A stretch of 64,000 nt of DNA from Campanula takesimana (lineage: Eukaryota > Streptophyta > Magnoliopsida > Asterales > Campanulaceae): NCBI GenBank assembly GCA_026119855.1, contig JAOWBW010000387.1, forward strand, positions 744,001 through 808,000, given 5' to 3'. The notes under the pieces were generated by a model that had not been told where the DNA came from, made no database searches, and saw only the letters and a list, made by a program, of their open reading frames with translations. How positions within the stretch are numbered: position 1 is the stretch's first letter; every line of letters begins with the position of its first letter. Of this stretch, positions 1-11,955 are shown piece after piece. The translations under genes and the position numbers were made by a program.

Positions 1-375
1 GATTCTGGTTTTGAGTAGGCGCAACATAAATAGGAGCCCCTGTATAATTAAGTTCAACAGAATCATCAGCAACATTTGGAGCCAAATGTGGCTCAAGGAG
101 AGAATGTTCATCAAATGTAACATGTACAGATTCAACTATCACTAATGTAGATCTATTAAAAACGCGAAAAGCATTAGAATGTTTGGCATACCCAACAAAA
201 ATACCTTCGTCGGCTTTGGCATCGAATTTACCTCTATGTTCGTTTCCGTTGTAGAGGATATAACATTTGTAACCAAAGATCTTGAAGAATTCAATGTTGG
301 GAGTTCTACCACGCCAAAGTTCATACGGAGTCTTGTTTTGCAGTTTGTTGATGAGGGAACGATTTTGAGTAAAAC
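1..375 (-). pseudogene. Copia B, distal fragment: end of integrase and following linker
   Basis: This is the part of copia element B left of the insertion of element A. Read on the minus strand it continues the integrase broken off at 13393-13397 and then runs into the linker before reverse transcriptase. The order of residues matches element A around 5420-5640. It retains about 170 bp, roughly between 36 and 204, that element A lacks near 5596. The last five bases (371-375, AAAAC) are the target-site duplication of A. The rest of B's pol and its 3' LTR lie outside the window. Assignment rests on near-identity to A and on exact continuity across the insertion. Confidence 0.85.
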
Positions 376-591
376 TATTGGGTATGCCCACATATATCTC
401 AGTTTCAATGTAATAGGATTGATTAGATTTGATTGATCCATCACCTATGTTTTATTTCATGGACTTTAGACCCACATGTAAGAAGTATTTATACTTCATT
501 TTTTAGGTTGTCCATTGTAATAGAATAGGCTTAGAAATAGGGCAAGAAGATCAAGATTCAAGAAAATCACTGTGTGAATTCAAGCGATGCG

Positions 592-735
592 CCATCGCCT
601 TCAAGCCATGCGCCATGCGCCTTCAAGCCATGCGCCATGCGCCTTCAAAGCCACGCTCCATGCACCTCCTGGGTGCGCGCGCATGAGTATGCACCTACCA
701 TTAACTCATACGCCCCATTGGCTCATGCGCCTCTC
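592..735 (+). repeat. GC-block cluster (ATGCGCC type) in the A LTR
   Basis: Within AT-rich LTR sequence the short motif GCGCC, mostly as ATGCGCC, recurs about ten times. The 3' LTR has the same cluster at about 12170-12310, with some motifs better preserved there (ATGCGCC against ATGCACC or ACGCTCC here). The same word recurs in A's spacer, its intron and its coding regions. Confidence 0.75.
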
Positions 736-910
736 TAGCTCACGCGCCTCAACGTAGTGTGTTTAACACTCAGTGATTTAATGAAGATTCAAAGACTTGA
801 AGAGAATTCAAACTACGCCAATGATTCAAACGATGGTTAAATAACACGTGTGCGCCCAAATTGAGGATACCTGTCTACAACGGTCACAATTTTGTTATGT
901 GTTTAACGGC

Positions 911-918
911 TATAAAAG
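911..918 (+). promoter_or_regulatory. TATA box of the A LTR
   Basis: TATAAAAG lies mid-LTR, with CACGTG (G-box core) at 844-849 and 921-926. It is conserved in the 3' LTR near 12470 and in B's LTR near 43070 on the other strand. A second TATA-like sequence (CTATAAATA) is near 1009. It probably marks the U3/R side of the LTR. Confidence 0.65.
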
Positions 919-1833
919 GACACGTGCTCCACTCAATGAGCGACAGCACATTTGTCCTTTGCTCAGAATCATCATGAATTTCCAACGGCTAGTTTTTGGG
1001 ATTTCACTATAAATACCCCATAACTTCAACATTTTGAAGTTGCTGAGTTTTGCTAAGATTTTCAAGAATTTCTCTCTCAAGCATTTGTTGAAGATTTGAA
1101 GATTGCCTTTGAAATTTCCAGAATTCTCAAGAACACCTTCATACCTTCATCCTTAGCCCAGATCTTCAAGCCAAAACACTTTAGTCATCTTGTGCTCTCA
1201 ATCTCAAAGATCTAAAGAGCCTTGATACTAAATCACACACGCACCTCTTTAAGTTTGATCACTTAGATCTTTCTTTTAGAGATACACTGGTTTTGTCTAG
1301 GATTTGTTCGTTCATAGAAATAGATCTTGAGTTAGTGTATAAGCTCAACAAGTTGTAATTTGTAACACTCGCTCATAATAAGATCTTCATTAGAAATCCA
1401 AGACTAACCATCTTGGTAGAGGACGTAGATCATTTTCCCGATCGAACCTCTCCAAATAGCGTGTACTTACTTTCTTGCTATTTCCTTTCAAGTTCATATC
1501 ATATCTAACTATTTGATTGCTTATTCATTGTAGATTGATTGATTGAACTGTGTTGTGTTTGTTATATCATTTGCCTTAGTTTCTTATTTCACCCACTTTG
1601 AGCCAAAATTCTTAGAGTGTGTGTGCGCCCCCTTTATCACCTTTGCGCCTATTTACTTAACTTACTTCCGCTGTGCATTTCACTCACTCACATAGGCGCA
1701 TATCATAACGCTTATTTGATAAAGTGCGTATTTGCAATTGAGTTTTTCAAGGGTACGAAAAGAATTTTAAAACAGCTATTCACCCCCCCTTAAGCTATTT
1801 TTCATACCCTTGTTGCCCTTTGGGACCAACAAG

Positions 1834-1845
1834 TGGTATCAGAGC
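1834..1845 (+). other. Primer binding site of copia A
   Basis: TGGTATCAGAGC follows the LTR end after a 2-nt AG spacer. It is the usual copia PBS, complementary to the 3' region of initiator methionine tRNA. B has the same site on the minus strand at 16958-16969. Confidence 0.9.
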
Positions 1846-1904
1846 AAACACCTTTATAAAACATTTTTGTTTTTCAAGCTTAACAGCTTGGGTGCCGATT
1901 CTAA

Positions 1905-4336
1905 ATGGTAAACTCAAAACCTATGGCAACTGCAAACTACACTCACGTTCCGGTCTTTGATGAAGATCATTTTGACGTGTGGAAATTCAGCATCTTAACT
2001 CATCTCAACTCAATCGATGAAACACTTCATGACCCCGTGGTTTATGGACCTTACATCCCTATGAAAGCGAATCTAAATCCGCGCACCAATGATGTTCAAC
2101 CAACCGTCAAGAAACCAAAGGAAGAATGGACTGAGGAAGAAACAAGAAGAGTTGCAAATGATGGCAAAGCAAGAAACATTCTCCTAAGCACTCTAAGCAC
2201 GGCTATGAAACAACAAGTCATGCATTGTGCTACTGCTAATGAGCTATGGGATGCTATTGAAGAGCATATAGAAGGAGATACTGTTTGTAAGGAAAACAAG
2301 AAATATGAAGTGCAAAAGAGATTCAACAATTTCTCTCAACTCCCCGGTGAAACCTTAAGACAAACTTATGAACGCTACTGTGAAATTATAAATCTATGTA
2401 TTTCACTTGGCATGAAGTTTTCTAACAAGGATTTGAATGTCAATTTTCTCCAAGCTTTTGGATCAAGGTACCTAGATAAATCTAGCGCTCTTGAAGACGC
2501 CGGAACTTTAGATGTATGGACTTTAAGGAACCTTTATGCAAATCTCAAAGTTTATGAGCTCAAACTCCAACGAATCAGTGAAACTGAAGGAAAGTCAAAA
2601 TCCATAGCAATGGTGGTGCATAGAGAAGAAGCCCATGCGCCTGCGCCGGTTCAAGAAGAGAAAAGTTCTGATCCCAAAGTTTCTACCTCTAAGCTACTAG
2701 ACATGGATGATGAAGACTTCGCTTTATTTGTGAAGAAATTTCAAAAGTTCAGAAAATTCTCAAGACCCGGCTCAACCAGCAAAATTCAAGGATCCACCAG
2801 CAGAGCTCCTCCAAAGTTCACGAGGAGCAGTGATTCAAAAAGAAAAGAAGACCTTGTTTGTTTTAATTGCAGGAAACCAGGACACTTTGCTTCAAGCTGC
2901 CCAACTCCAAAATTTGAATATATGCAGAAGAAGAGCAGCCATACTCCCAAGTTCACTCCCAAATTCACTCGTCACAAGGGAATGGTTGCTGAAGAAGAAT
3001 CACCAGCAAATGAGCAGAACACTTGGATCGAAACAGACTCAGATGAGAGCGATGAAGATTCTGATGATGGACTCGTTTGTTTGGTGGAAAATGATGATGA
3101 AGTTGATACTTATGATTCTGATGATGACTTCTCCAAGGATGTTCCTGATATGAGTGTCTTGAATAAACCTATCAAGAAATCTGCAGGTTTTCAAGAAGTG
3201 AAAAGGAATAAAGGACTAACCATCAGCGAGCTCGTTGAACAAGGATTTCTCACTTCGGCTCAAAGAGATGGTGGATTGTTATTCTCACGATGTGATCTAA
3301 TGCAAGGAACAAGTTGAGAAAAGGAGCTTACATCAGACCTCAAGTTGAACCAACTGCTCCAATCTCCAAAATCAATGATGATAAAGTGATTGCTGAACAA
3401 GAAAAAATGTTAAAAAAGGCTGAAAAGGTAATCACTAGATTTGATAATATGAAGGAAGCTTTAGCACTATCATGTGATGAAATTTCCCAGCTTAAGACCG
3501 AGAAATCTCTACTTAAATCTGAACTCACCCTCCTTAAGGAGCAGATAAAGAGCATGACTCCTCTTACTGTTAAAAACACTTTTCTAACAGAACATAACTC
3601 ACTTCTTAAAGTTCAAAACGATGAATTGGTTGCTCAAATTACTGATCTTAAAAAGATTACAAATGAGTGGTCCAATTCTCGTGTCACTATGGAGAATATA
3701 TTTGAGTCCCAAAAAGTCAGTGGTGATAAAAGTGGCTTGGGATTCTCATCAACTAGTGACAACTTTAAATGTGATATATGTGCTGAAAGAGATAGTGAAT
3801 TTACAAACCAGCAAACTTTTGAAATTCCCAAGGAAAAACATTGTAATTCAATGGGAAAAGGACAGGAAAAAGTCAAGAGACAAACATTTCAATATGTCTA
3901 CCCAACGAAGCAATTTGGGAAAGCTAATGGGAAAGATATAGCTACAGATGAATCATCCTCTAGCAAAATCCCTCTTGAAACAAAGCGCGCTCCTTCTCCG
4001 AGTGCTCATTATGCGCCTAGGAGCCACGCGCCTCATCGCCGTGCGCCTCCTAGCCCTATGCGCCCTCCTAGATCAAGCGCTCCAAAATTTCAAAAGAAGG
4101 ATTTTGTTAAGGCTAGTCCATCTGACCTAAAGAAGAATGCTATCCCAAAGAAGAATGCTATCCCAAAGAAAAGTAAAGAGTTGTTGAAAACTCATGTGAT
4201 TGGTGGCTTTCATCATTGTTCCATTTGTGATTGTTCTGGACACAAGGCCGTGGAATGCCTTTTGCGATTCACTCCCAATGCCAAAGGATGTAAAAACCCT
4301 AAGGTCAAGCAAGAGTGGGTTGTCAAAAGTTGCTAA
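1905..4336 (+). pseudogene. gag: gag of copia A (one frameshift)
   Basis: It encodes the capsid/nucleocapsid polyprotein of A. The N-terminal half (1905-3317) starts MVNSKPMATA and has a UBN2-type gag region. A first zinc knuckle, CFNCRKPGHFASSC, is near residue 325, followed by an Asp/Glu-rich stretch. The second half (3314-4336) has a predicted coiled coil with Lys/Glu/Leu heptads, a Pro/Ala/His-rich stretch coded by GCGCC blocks, and a second Cys-His motif, CSICDCSGHKAVEC. Copy B reads through the boundary, whereas A lacks one base near 3300 (ctaatgc against ctaagtgc), so the frame breaks. The ORF ends VVKSC-stop at the same place in A and B, so that stop is a family feature and not damage. 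Confidence 0.88.
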
Positions 4337-4373
4337 TCCTAGGACCCAAAAGGAATAAAGGGGACCTGCTTAA

Positions 4374-6116
4374 ATGTCTATATTTCAGGTTCTTTGCTTC
4401 ATGGCTGGATCTTCAAAAGCTAGAAATTATGAATGGATTCTCGATAGTGGGTGTTCAAGACACATGACTGGAGATGAATCCTTATTAGAAGATGTCCATG
4501 AAGAAAGAGGTCCCTCAGTAACATTTGGTGATAATAACAAAGGTCAAGTTGTTTCATATGGAAAGCTCAAGAAAGACAAAGTGTGCATTGAAACAATCTC
4601 TCTCGTCGAAGGGCTCAAGCACAATTTATTATCCATATCTCAATTCTGTGACAAAGGATTAGAATGCCATTTCACCTCAACTCAATGTCTTATCAAGAAT
4701 GGCAAAACTGGAGCTACATTACTCACGGGATATCGTAAGACAAATATTTACATTATTGATTTCCATAGTATGAACTCTAGTACTAATCTTTGTTTTGTAG
4801 CTAAAAGTGTGAGCGAAAATAGTTGGCTGTGGCAAAAGCGCTTAAGTCACTTAAACTTCAAATATCTATCTAAACTCAGCATGAATAACCTAGTTAAAGG
4901 ACTTCCCAAGGTTGCTGATCATCATGACAAGAAGTGCGCCGTATGTCTACTTGGAAAACAACCGAAGAAATCTTTCTCCAGCAAGACCAATCCTTCAACT
5001 TCTAGATGTTTGCCACTGCTCCACATTGATCTATTTGGACCAGTCACCACTGCAAGTATTCGAAAGAACAAGTATACTCTAGTTGTGGTGGATGATTATT
5101 CAAGATACACATGGGTGGAAATGATGATCTCAAAAGACGATTGTTACGACATTTTGACCACCTTATTCAGACTGCTCCAAACCCAAAAAGAAGATGACAT
5201 CGTTAGTGTTCGATCTGATAATGGAACAGAATTCAAGAACAACGGTGTTGCTCGATATTGCGACGATCATGGGATAGATCACAACTTCTCAACCGCTGGA
5301 GTTCCTTAACAAAATGGTGTTGTGGAAAGAAAGAATAGGACGTTGATTGAAGCGGGAAAGACGATGATAGCTGAAGCGAAATTGCCTAAGTACTTTTGGG
5401 AAAAAGCTATCAACACAGCATGTTTTACTCAAAATCGTTCCCTCATCAACAAACTTCACAACAAGACTCCGTATGAACTTTGGCGTGGTAGAACTCCCAA
5501 CATTGCATTCTTCAAGATATTTGGTTGTAAATGTTATATCTTCTACAACGGAAATGAACATAGAGGTAAATTCGATGCCAAAGCCGACGAAGGTGATCCT
5601 ATTTATGTTGCGCCTACTCAAAATCAGAATCTATCAACTCAAGGAAATCAATCCACATCAGTTGCGCCTAACTCCTCATATGGCGCGCCAAATGGATCAT
5701 CAGCTGCGCCTCACTCACATGTTGCGCCTCTTGATTCCTCTCATGCGCCTATATCTACTGCTGCATCTCGTGTAAACCCAAGTTTCAACTCTAAACCAAT
5801 TCAACCTCCAAATTTTGATGATTTAGAATCTAGTAAAGATGTACCAATTGAAGACCTTCAAGTTACTACGACTCAACCTAACTTACCTCCTGAAATTCGT
5901 GAAGTTAGAGGTTACCCAATCAATAATATCATTGGTGATCTAAACGTTGGTGTTCGTACAAGGAGAGCTACAAACTTTGATGCTTACACTGCATTTATCT
6001 CTCAAATTGAACCGAAGAAGACTGATGAAGCGTTCCAAGATCCTAATTGGGTTGTTGCTATGCAAGAAGAACTCAATCAATTTGAAGGTTTGGACTCTTG
6101 TTCCAAGACCAAATGA
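4374..6116 (+). pseudogene. pol: pol of copia A, protease-integrase part
   Basis: In order it shows: aspartic protease with DSGCSRHMTG near the start; the GAG-pre-integrase HHCC zinc site (H..H, CAVC); and integrase catalytic residues in LLHIDLFGP, RSDNGTEF and the glutamate of NGVVERKNR. ATG 4374 is preceded by an in-frame TAA at 4371-4373, so the frame opens only here, 37 nt after the gag stop and in another frame. In A an in-frame TAA at 5307-5309 interrupts the integrase where B has Gln. A also lost about 170 bp near 5596 relative to B, and shifts frame near 6085, before reverse transcriptase. The linker carries many GCGCC blocks, translated as Ala-Pro. Confidence 0.88.
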
Positions 6117-7545
6117 TCAAGGAGTGATTGGTACGAAATGGGTGTTCAGAAACAAGATGGATGAGAATGGAACCATCACAAGAAACAAAGCAAGATTGGT
6201 TGCACAAGGCTATAGGCAAGAAGAAGGAATTGATTACGATGAAACCTTTGCGCCCGTAGCGAGACTTGAAGCTATTAGACTCTTTCTAGCTTACGCCGCT
6301 CACAAGAACTTCAAGTTATATCAAATGGATGTGAAGAGCGCGTTTCTGAATGGTGAACTTCAAGAACAAGTCTACGTTGCTCAACCACCTGGGTTTGAAG
6401 ATTCACAATTTCCAAATCATGTGTAGAAACTCCAGAAAGCTTTGTATGGGCTCAAGCAAGCACCAAGAGCATGGTACGATACACTATCTAAGTTTCTCAT
6501 TGAAAAAGGCTTCACTCGTGGTAAAATCGATACAACTCTTTTCATTACCACACATAATGGTCATAAATTACTTGTTCAAATTTATGTTGATGATATTATA
6601 TTTGGTTCTACTAATGAATTGTTGTGCAAGCGCTTTGAGAAACTAATGAAGAGCAAGTTTGAAATGAGCATGATGGGAGAACTCACATTCTTCCTCGGGC
6701 TTCAAATCAAGCAAATGAGTAAAGGCATATTTATAAATCAAGCCAAATACACAAAGGACTTAATCAAGAAGTTTGGACTTGAGAATGCCAAAGCATACGA
6801 CACTCCAATGGCTACCGGCAATAAACTCGACAAAGACTTAAAAGGTAAACGTATTGATCAAACGCTCTATCGAGGTATGATTGGCTCACTCCTTTATCTT
6901 ACTGCTAGTAGGCCCGATATTATGTTTAGTTTTTGTGTTTGTGCTCGTTATCAATCTGACCCTAGAGAAGCACACTTAATTGCTGTGAAACGTATTATAA
7001 GATATCTATCCGGCACTGTTAACCTTAGACTTTGGTACACCAAAGATTCGAACTTTAAACTTGTAGGTTATTCAGATGCGGACTACGCAGCGTGCACAAT
7101 TGATAGGAAAAGCACGAGTGGCACTTGTCATTTCCTCGGATATCGACTTGTGTCATGGGCGAGTAAGAAACAAGCTTCAGTATCTTTCTCAACAACCGAA
7201 GCTGAATATATCGCTGCGGGAAGTTGTTGCTGTCAAATACTATGGATGAAGCAGCAATTGGTGGACTATGATATCATTGAAGAAAATTGTCTCATCTACT
7301 ACGACAACACTTCAACCATTGCCGTTTCTGAAAATCCTGTCATGCACTCAAAAACCAAGCACATCGACATCAAATATCACTTCCTCAAAGACCACGTGGA
7401 AAAAGGCAATATTCATTTGGAACACGTGGGAACCGACTATCAAATCGCCGACATTCTAACGAAAGCACTTGACGCGAAACGGTTCATATATTTGAGAGGT
7501 GAAATGGGTATGCTTGAAGTTTTGTTATTACTAATGATTTTATGA
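6055..7545 (+). pseudogene. pol: pol of copia A, reverse transcriptase and RNase H
   Basis: The reverse transcriptase shows the copia motifs TKWVFRNK, QMDVKSAFLNG, YGLKQAPRAWY and IYVDDIIFGS (catalytic YVDD). RNase H follows with GYSDADYA, STTEAEY and the C-terminal HSKTKHIDI and QIADILTKAL. The frame enters by a shift near 6085, and TAG at 6424-6426 interrupts it just before the LQKALYGL motif. The ORF then continues to the TGA at 7543-7545. Apart from these breaks the catalytic residues are all present. It is non-functional as it stands. Confidence 0.88.
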
Positions 7546-8232
7546 TTTGTTAAGTTGAGTATAATAGGTTCAAAAGTTATATATATATTTCAAAGTTTCA
7601 AGGAAACTAAACGCCTGAGTATGCGCCCCTCTTTCTGCGCGCCTAATTCACATTTCTGCGCGCTCTACTCTTTTATGCTCGCCTAGCATCCAATGCAACC
7701 AAATACTTATGCGCGCTCAAAGCCTTATGCGCCCTATTCTTCATGCGCGCCCATGAGTGTTATGCGCCTCCCATGCGCGCAGTTAATATTACGGCTCAAT
7801 CAATGCTCAAAATTTATTATTTCAATGATTGAACGTATTCAATTTTCACAAGTACCAGGTATGATTGTTCTTATTTATTATAGGAATCTTTGTCTTTTGA
7901 CATTCCTTTAATTGTTCAAGGGTACTTGTGCAATTAATTTTTCCCTCGTTTTACGTTTTTTGAAAATTTTTATTTTCTGGGGATCTATTTCTTGCACCCC
8001 AAACTTACACCAAAACAGATGTTTTTGGGGTTTGTGCAAAAATTAATCAAAATTGCTCATATACTTATAGGGAAAGTGGAGAAGTTTTTCTTATACCCAA
8101 AATGTCACATCATGACATCTTTGTGTCATTCAGCATTTAATGCCTTTCAACTCACCAATATCCCTCATAAATGCCCATCTCTTCACCTCCCATCCTAGAA
8201 ACCCTAAACCCCATCTATAATCATTACTTACC
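7546..8232 (+). other. Spacer after pol in copia A with GCGCC/GCGCGC blocks
   Basis: I see no coding capacity here. At 7621-7775 about ten ATGCGCC or GCGCGC(C) blocks occur in AT-rich DNA. From 8100 the sequence looks like a plant promoter leading to the TATA box at 8233. Confidence 0.6.
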
Positions 8233-8244
8233 TATATATATATT
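8233..8244 (+). promoter_or_regulatory. Internal TATA box upstream of A's env-like gene
   Basis: TATATATATATT is followed by a CT-rich leader (8260-8345, including a run of CT dinucleotides at 8279-8294), and then ATG 8346. This is the layout of a plant RNA polymerase II promoter and 5'UTR. It suggests that the downstream gene is transcribed separately from the LTR transcript. No transcript data were available to me. Confidence 0.55.
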
Positions 8245-8345
8245 CACCAACTCTTCCAATCCCTCTCTCTATCCCGACTCTCTCTCTCTCTCTCACTCCA
8301 TTATTCATCCTTTCTTCATCCTTTTTCTCTCTATATATTCTGTTA

Positions 8346-11300
8346 ATGGGTCCAAAAAGATCAACCAAAGCATCACAAGACGAAATGGTATGATCTCTTG
8401 AACCTTAAACTCTTACATTTTCGCATTTTTTTTGTGTTTTTCTGGGTTTTCGTGTTCTTAAAAACCCGAGTTCAACTTTTCTTTGTTTAATCTTGACTCG
8501 GTGATTTTCGAAATCGTTTGTTGGGTTATGTCTGTTTTGTGATTTCAAATCTTTATATCTATCCTTTTCGACGATCAATTCGGTATTTGTTGCGAATCTG
8601 AGAAATTTCATTTTTTTAAACTTTTCAAATTTTCGGATATTTGAATCCATTTACTAGATTTGTTGTTGATTTTTACTTGTTTTGGTGTACATTTTTGTGA
8701 TCCTTGTGTTCATGCGGTCATTTTGATATATTGTGTGCTTGATTTGGTGAAGTTTCACGTTTTATGTGTTCTTGGTGTTCTTCGAGCACTCAAGACATGT
8801 TCTTCGTGTTCTTCGTTATTTTTGCATGACTTGGGTTTCAAAATTTTCAAAACTTGTTTTTCAAAATTTTCATATTTTGATTCTTAAAAATTGCATATGC
8901 ATGTTTGATATGTGTTTGTGTGTTTTCGTGTGTTTTTATACTTAGTATGAATTTTACATAAATATGCGCCTAAGTGTTGATTTATGCGCCTAGTTGGTTA
9001 TGCGCCATATGACCTTATGCGCCTCTATTGATTCATGCGCCTAACAATTGTTTGCGCCAACAAATGTTATGAGCCTCAATCATTCATGCGCCTAAAGTCC
9101 TTATGCGCCTAAAATCTTACGCGCCTAAATTTTACTTAGTCAAATTCTTATGTTTAATTTTTACTTAGTATATTCCATAGAACCATAATATGTGCCTCGT
9201 TTTTGTATGCGCCTACAACATATATGCGCCTAATAATAGTATGCGCATGCTATTTCTTATGCGCCTATATATTGTCCTGCGCCTACTCTACTGAGCACAT
9301 CATTATGATTCTATGCACCTACACTACTAACTTCACTCAAATGTTTACTTTTCAGGACCCTGCAAATTTCAGACCTGGTGAGACAGTTGATCTTGCTGAG
9401 CTCTCACTTGATCCAATGGGAGTTGAAATCCTTTCAACCCTTCACATCGCTGGACTCACTCCTTTATTCATGTTGGATCAACCATTCTTTTCTCCGCTCC
9501 TCGTTGATGAATTCTTCTCAACCGCTGCTCTAGTTGAGACTCCAGCTGATGAATATGTGCGCTACAGGATATGCGCCACCGTTCAGAATGTGGCTATAAC
9601 TATCTCTACGGGCACAATCAAGAACATCGTGAGTTTCAGCACTACTGGCCCTCAGGGTGTTTCTGGTGAACCAAACTCTTACTCAGTTGCAGATCAGAAT
9701 GCTGTAGTGCGTACCTATCTCCAAATTCCTACTCTTCTAAACAACATCAAAAACGTTGAGATAAGAGATGGTGGAGATCTGCTCGCTCATATAGCGCATC
9801 TTGTTGATACTTCGATCGTGTTCAAGACCGGGAATGTGAATAGATTCACTGTGGAGCAGTGGGAATATACTGCTGCCATCATGGGAAAGACTAGATTAAA
9901 TTGGCCTCAGATTTTGTTCAAAACCTTGTCTGACCAGATTGATAAATACAACAAGAACAAGGCTGATGGGAGAACCAAATTCAAAACTCACTGCAGAATC
10001 CTTACTAAAATTTTCCTAACTTATCCTGAGTTAGTCAAGTTTTTTAGTGAGAACCCTGTGTACAAATCTGATGACGTTCCAATTTTTGGAAAAGCCAACT
10101 TGGATCTTAAAAAGCGCAGGAAGAAGCCTGTGAAGCGCACAACAGGAATTCAGATCAAATCTATTGAAGGGTTAGTTGATGAAAATACTGAATCAGATGA
10201 TGCGCCAGTTCCTAAAGGCGCACCAACAAAGAAGAGCGCAGATTCCAAAGGCGCCAGTCAACGCACAGAAACCGTGGTAGGCGCAGAAAAGAGCAAGGGC
10301 AAAAGGATTGTTGATGACCCTCCTAGAGCTGCTATCAAGCGCACTAGATTTGAATCTGATGAGGATAGAGATATAAGGATTGCGCAGGAAGCTAGCAGAC
10401 TTGAGGCTCAAAGGAAACGAGATGAAGATTTTCGAGCCAAGAAAGCAGCTGAGTTAGAAAAGAAGGAACGCAAGAAAAGCGCTGGTTCAAGCGCAGATGC
10501 TGAGAAAGGCACAGTCGATCCCGCGCCTACTCAACTCGCGCCACTTCAATGCGCCCCCATTCCCCGTGTGTCTCCAGTTCCATCTACAACTGCTGCGCCC
10601 CTCCAGTTCCTACAATTCCTATATCTCCCACTCAACAAAAATTCAGGCAAGATCTCAGAAAATAATTATTTGGAGATGATGATTCAAGTGAGGGGGAGCA
10701 AGATATTCCATCAACTCTTTCCCCTTCTCATGCGCCCCTATCCTCCCCTGCGCCTCCTCCATCTTCTCCTTCAGATTTGAGTGAGGTACTTTCTATTCTT
10801 AAATCTTTGCAGCAGGGTCAGGCTAAGTTAGAACAAGGTCAGACTCAGATCCTCACTTCCATGCTGACTGATCAATCTGAAGAGATCGCTGCCATTAAGG
10901 GGGAGATGACTTTAATCAAGGACAAACTTTCTGCTCCTACTCCTCCGGCGCAGACTCAGGTACAAGCTCAACCTGATCAGGCGCACACCTCATCTGCTGC
11001 GCCTACCTTCATACCTCAGTCTGCTGCATCTCAGTCCAACATGAATGTTCTAGTCTCAAAGTTGGATGTTTTGAAAGAAATGATTGTCACTCACACTGCT
11101 GCTCACTCCAGTTCTGATAGACGCGCAGATCACATTTCCTCGGACATTATCACTGCTCAAAATGCTATTGAAGCACATCTTCAAATTTTAGAAAAAAATG
11201 TTTCTCAGCAGCATCAAATTACTCAGCGCTCCATTGATGAGTATCAAAACATCAATGTGGATCATTTGCGCTACATCAGAGACGGTGTCACTGAAACTCA

Positions 11301-11427
11301 TACTCTTGTCACTGACACTTATGCTAATGTCAACCGCGCCTATCAACTTTCCAAACAAATCCAGCGCTCCGTTTCTGAAATAGAAGAAGGATTGAAGGAT
11401 GAAGACGCGCCTCCTCCCAACCCTTAG
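8346..11427 (+). pseudogene. Env-like accessory gene of copia A, two exons with an intron
   Basis: The position after pol matches the env-like gene of Sireviruses, but I see no clear signal peptide or membrane segment, so the function is open. Exon 1 is 8346-8387 (14 codons, MGPKRSTKASQDEM), followed by the donor GTATGA. Exon 2 starts at 9356 after TTTTCAG, with a perfect TACTAAC branch point at 9325-9331; both junctions are phase 0. Exon 2 encodes a globular region to about 10110, then a Lys-rich stretch and an Ala/Pro/Lys-rich low-complexity region full of GCGCC words. The C-terminal coiled-coil part (about 10665-11427) lies in another frame: one or two small indels near 10590-10670 split the gene. 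Without the intron, 9203-10780 could be read as starting at an ATG inside it, but that N-terminus would be translated repeat sequence. Confidence 0.6.
8962..9295 (+). repeat. ATGCGCCTA blocks inside the intron of A's accessory gene
   Basis: About thirteen copies of GCGCC, mostly in the form ATGCGCCTA, are spaced about 15-30 bp apart in AT-rich intron sequence. They end shortly before the branch point. It is the same word as in the A LTR and in gag/pol. Confidence 0.75.
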
Positions 11428-11955
11428 TTTTTGGTTTGTTTGTAAGTTGTTAGAATTTTTTGTTGTTAGTAAAACCCCTTTTGAAGATAGTGATTTTCGT
11501 GCTTACATGTTTTAGCACCTCTTTTGATTTTGTTCTGTTCAATACTTGTAATCTGTAACTCCTACATCCCAAGTATTAATGAGAACAAAGCATCACTTTT
11601 GTTTCAAAACTTGTTCACTCAAACTTCTTGTTTGTAGAACATTGAATGTTGTTTAAAATCATATGCATCATATTTGAACTGCTTCATATTTTATGCATCG
11701 AGTTTAAACTTTGTTTAAACACATTTCAAAACTAAAACTCATATCATTTTGAATGTGTTATAAACTGTTGTTTCTATCTTTCCATTTGTAATGTTTTATC
11801 CTTATTGGAATAGATTAGAAATCTATATCTTGGACTAGTATGTGCATTAACTTGAGACATGATTTACCAATATCATTTATTTGGACATGTTTTTATCAAG
11901 TATAATGTTTGTCCTTGATATAGTAGGTAATGGCATCAATCAAATAGGGGGAGAT
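11428..11955 (+). other. 3' untranslated region of copia A and polypurine tract
   Basis: It is AT-rich with no ORF or internal repeat that I can support. It ends with the polypurine tract AATAGGGGGAGAT (11943-11955), directly before the 3' LTR. Confidence 0.75.

Larger units (their letters stand above)
376..1831 (+). repeat. 5' LTR of copia A
   Basis: The LTR starts TATTGGG (the 3' copy has TGTTGGG, so the TG end is mutated) and ends CCAACA, directly before the PBS. It matches 11956-13392 along its whole length. It holds a TATA box at 911-918 with CACGTG motifs nearby, and a cluster of ATGCGCC blocks at about 592-735. Confidence 0.93.

Noticed and set aside
8405..8650. Minus-strand frame in the intron of A's accessory gene
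   Set aside because: It is AT-rich, Lys/Arg-rich random-looking sequence within a well-supported intron.
9203..9355. N-terminal extension of the accessory ORF, with a hydrophobic MRLIIVCACYFLC-like stretch resembling a signal peptide
   Set aside because: It is translated from ATGCGCCTA repeats inside the intron. The spliced start at 8346 explains the gene better.
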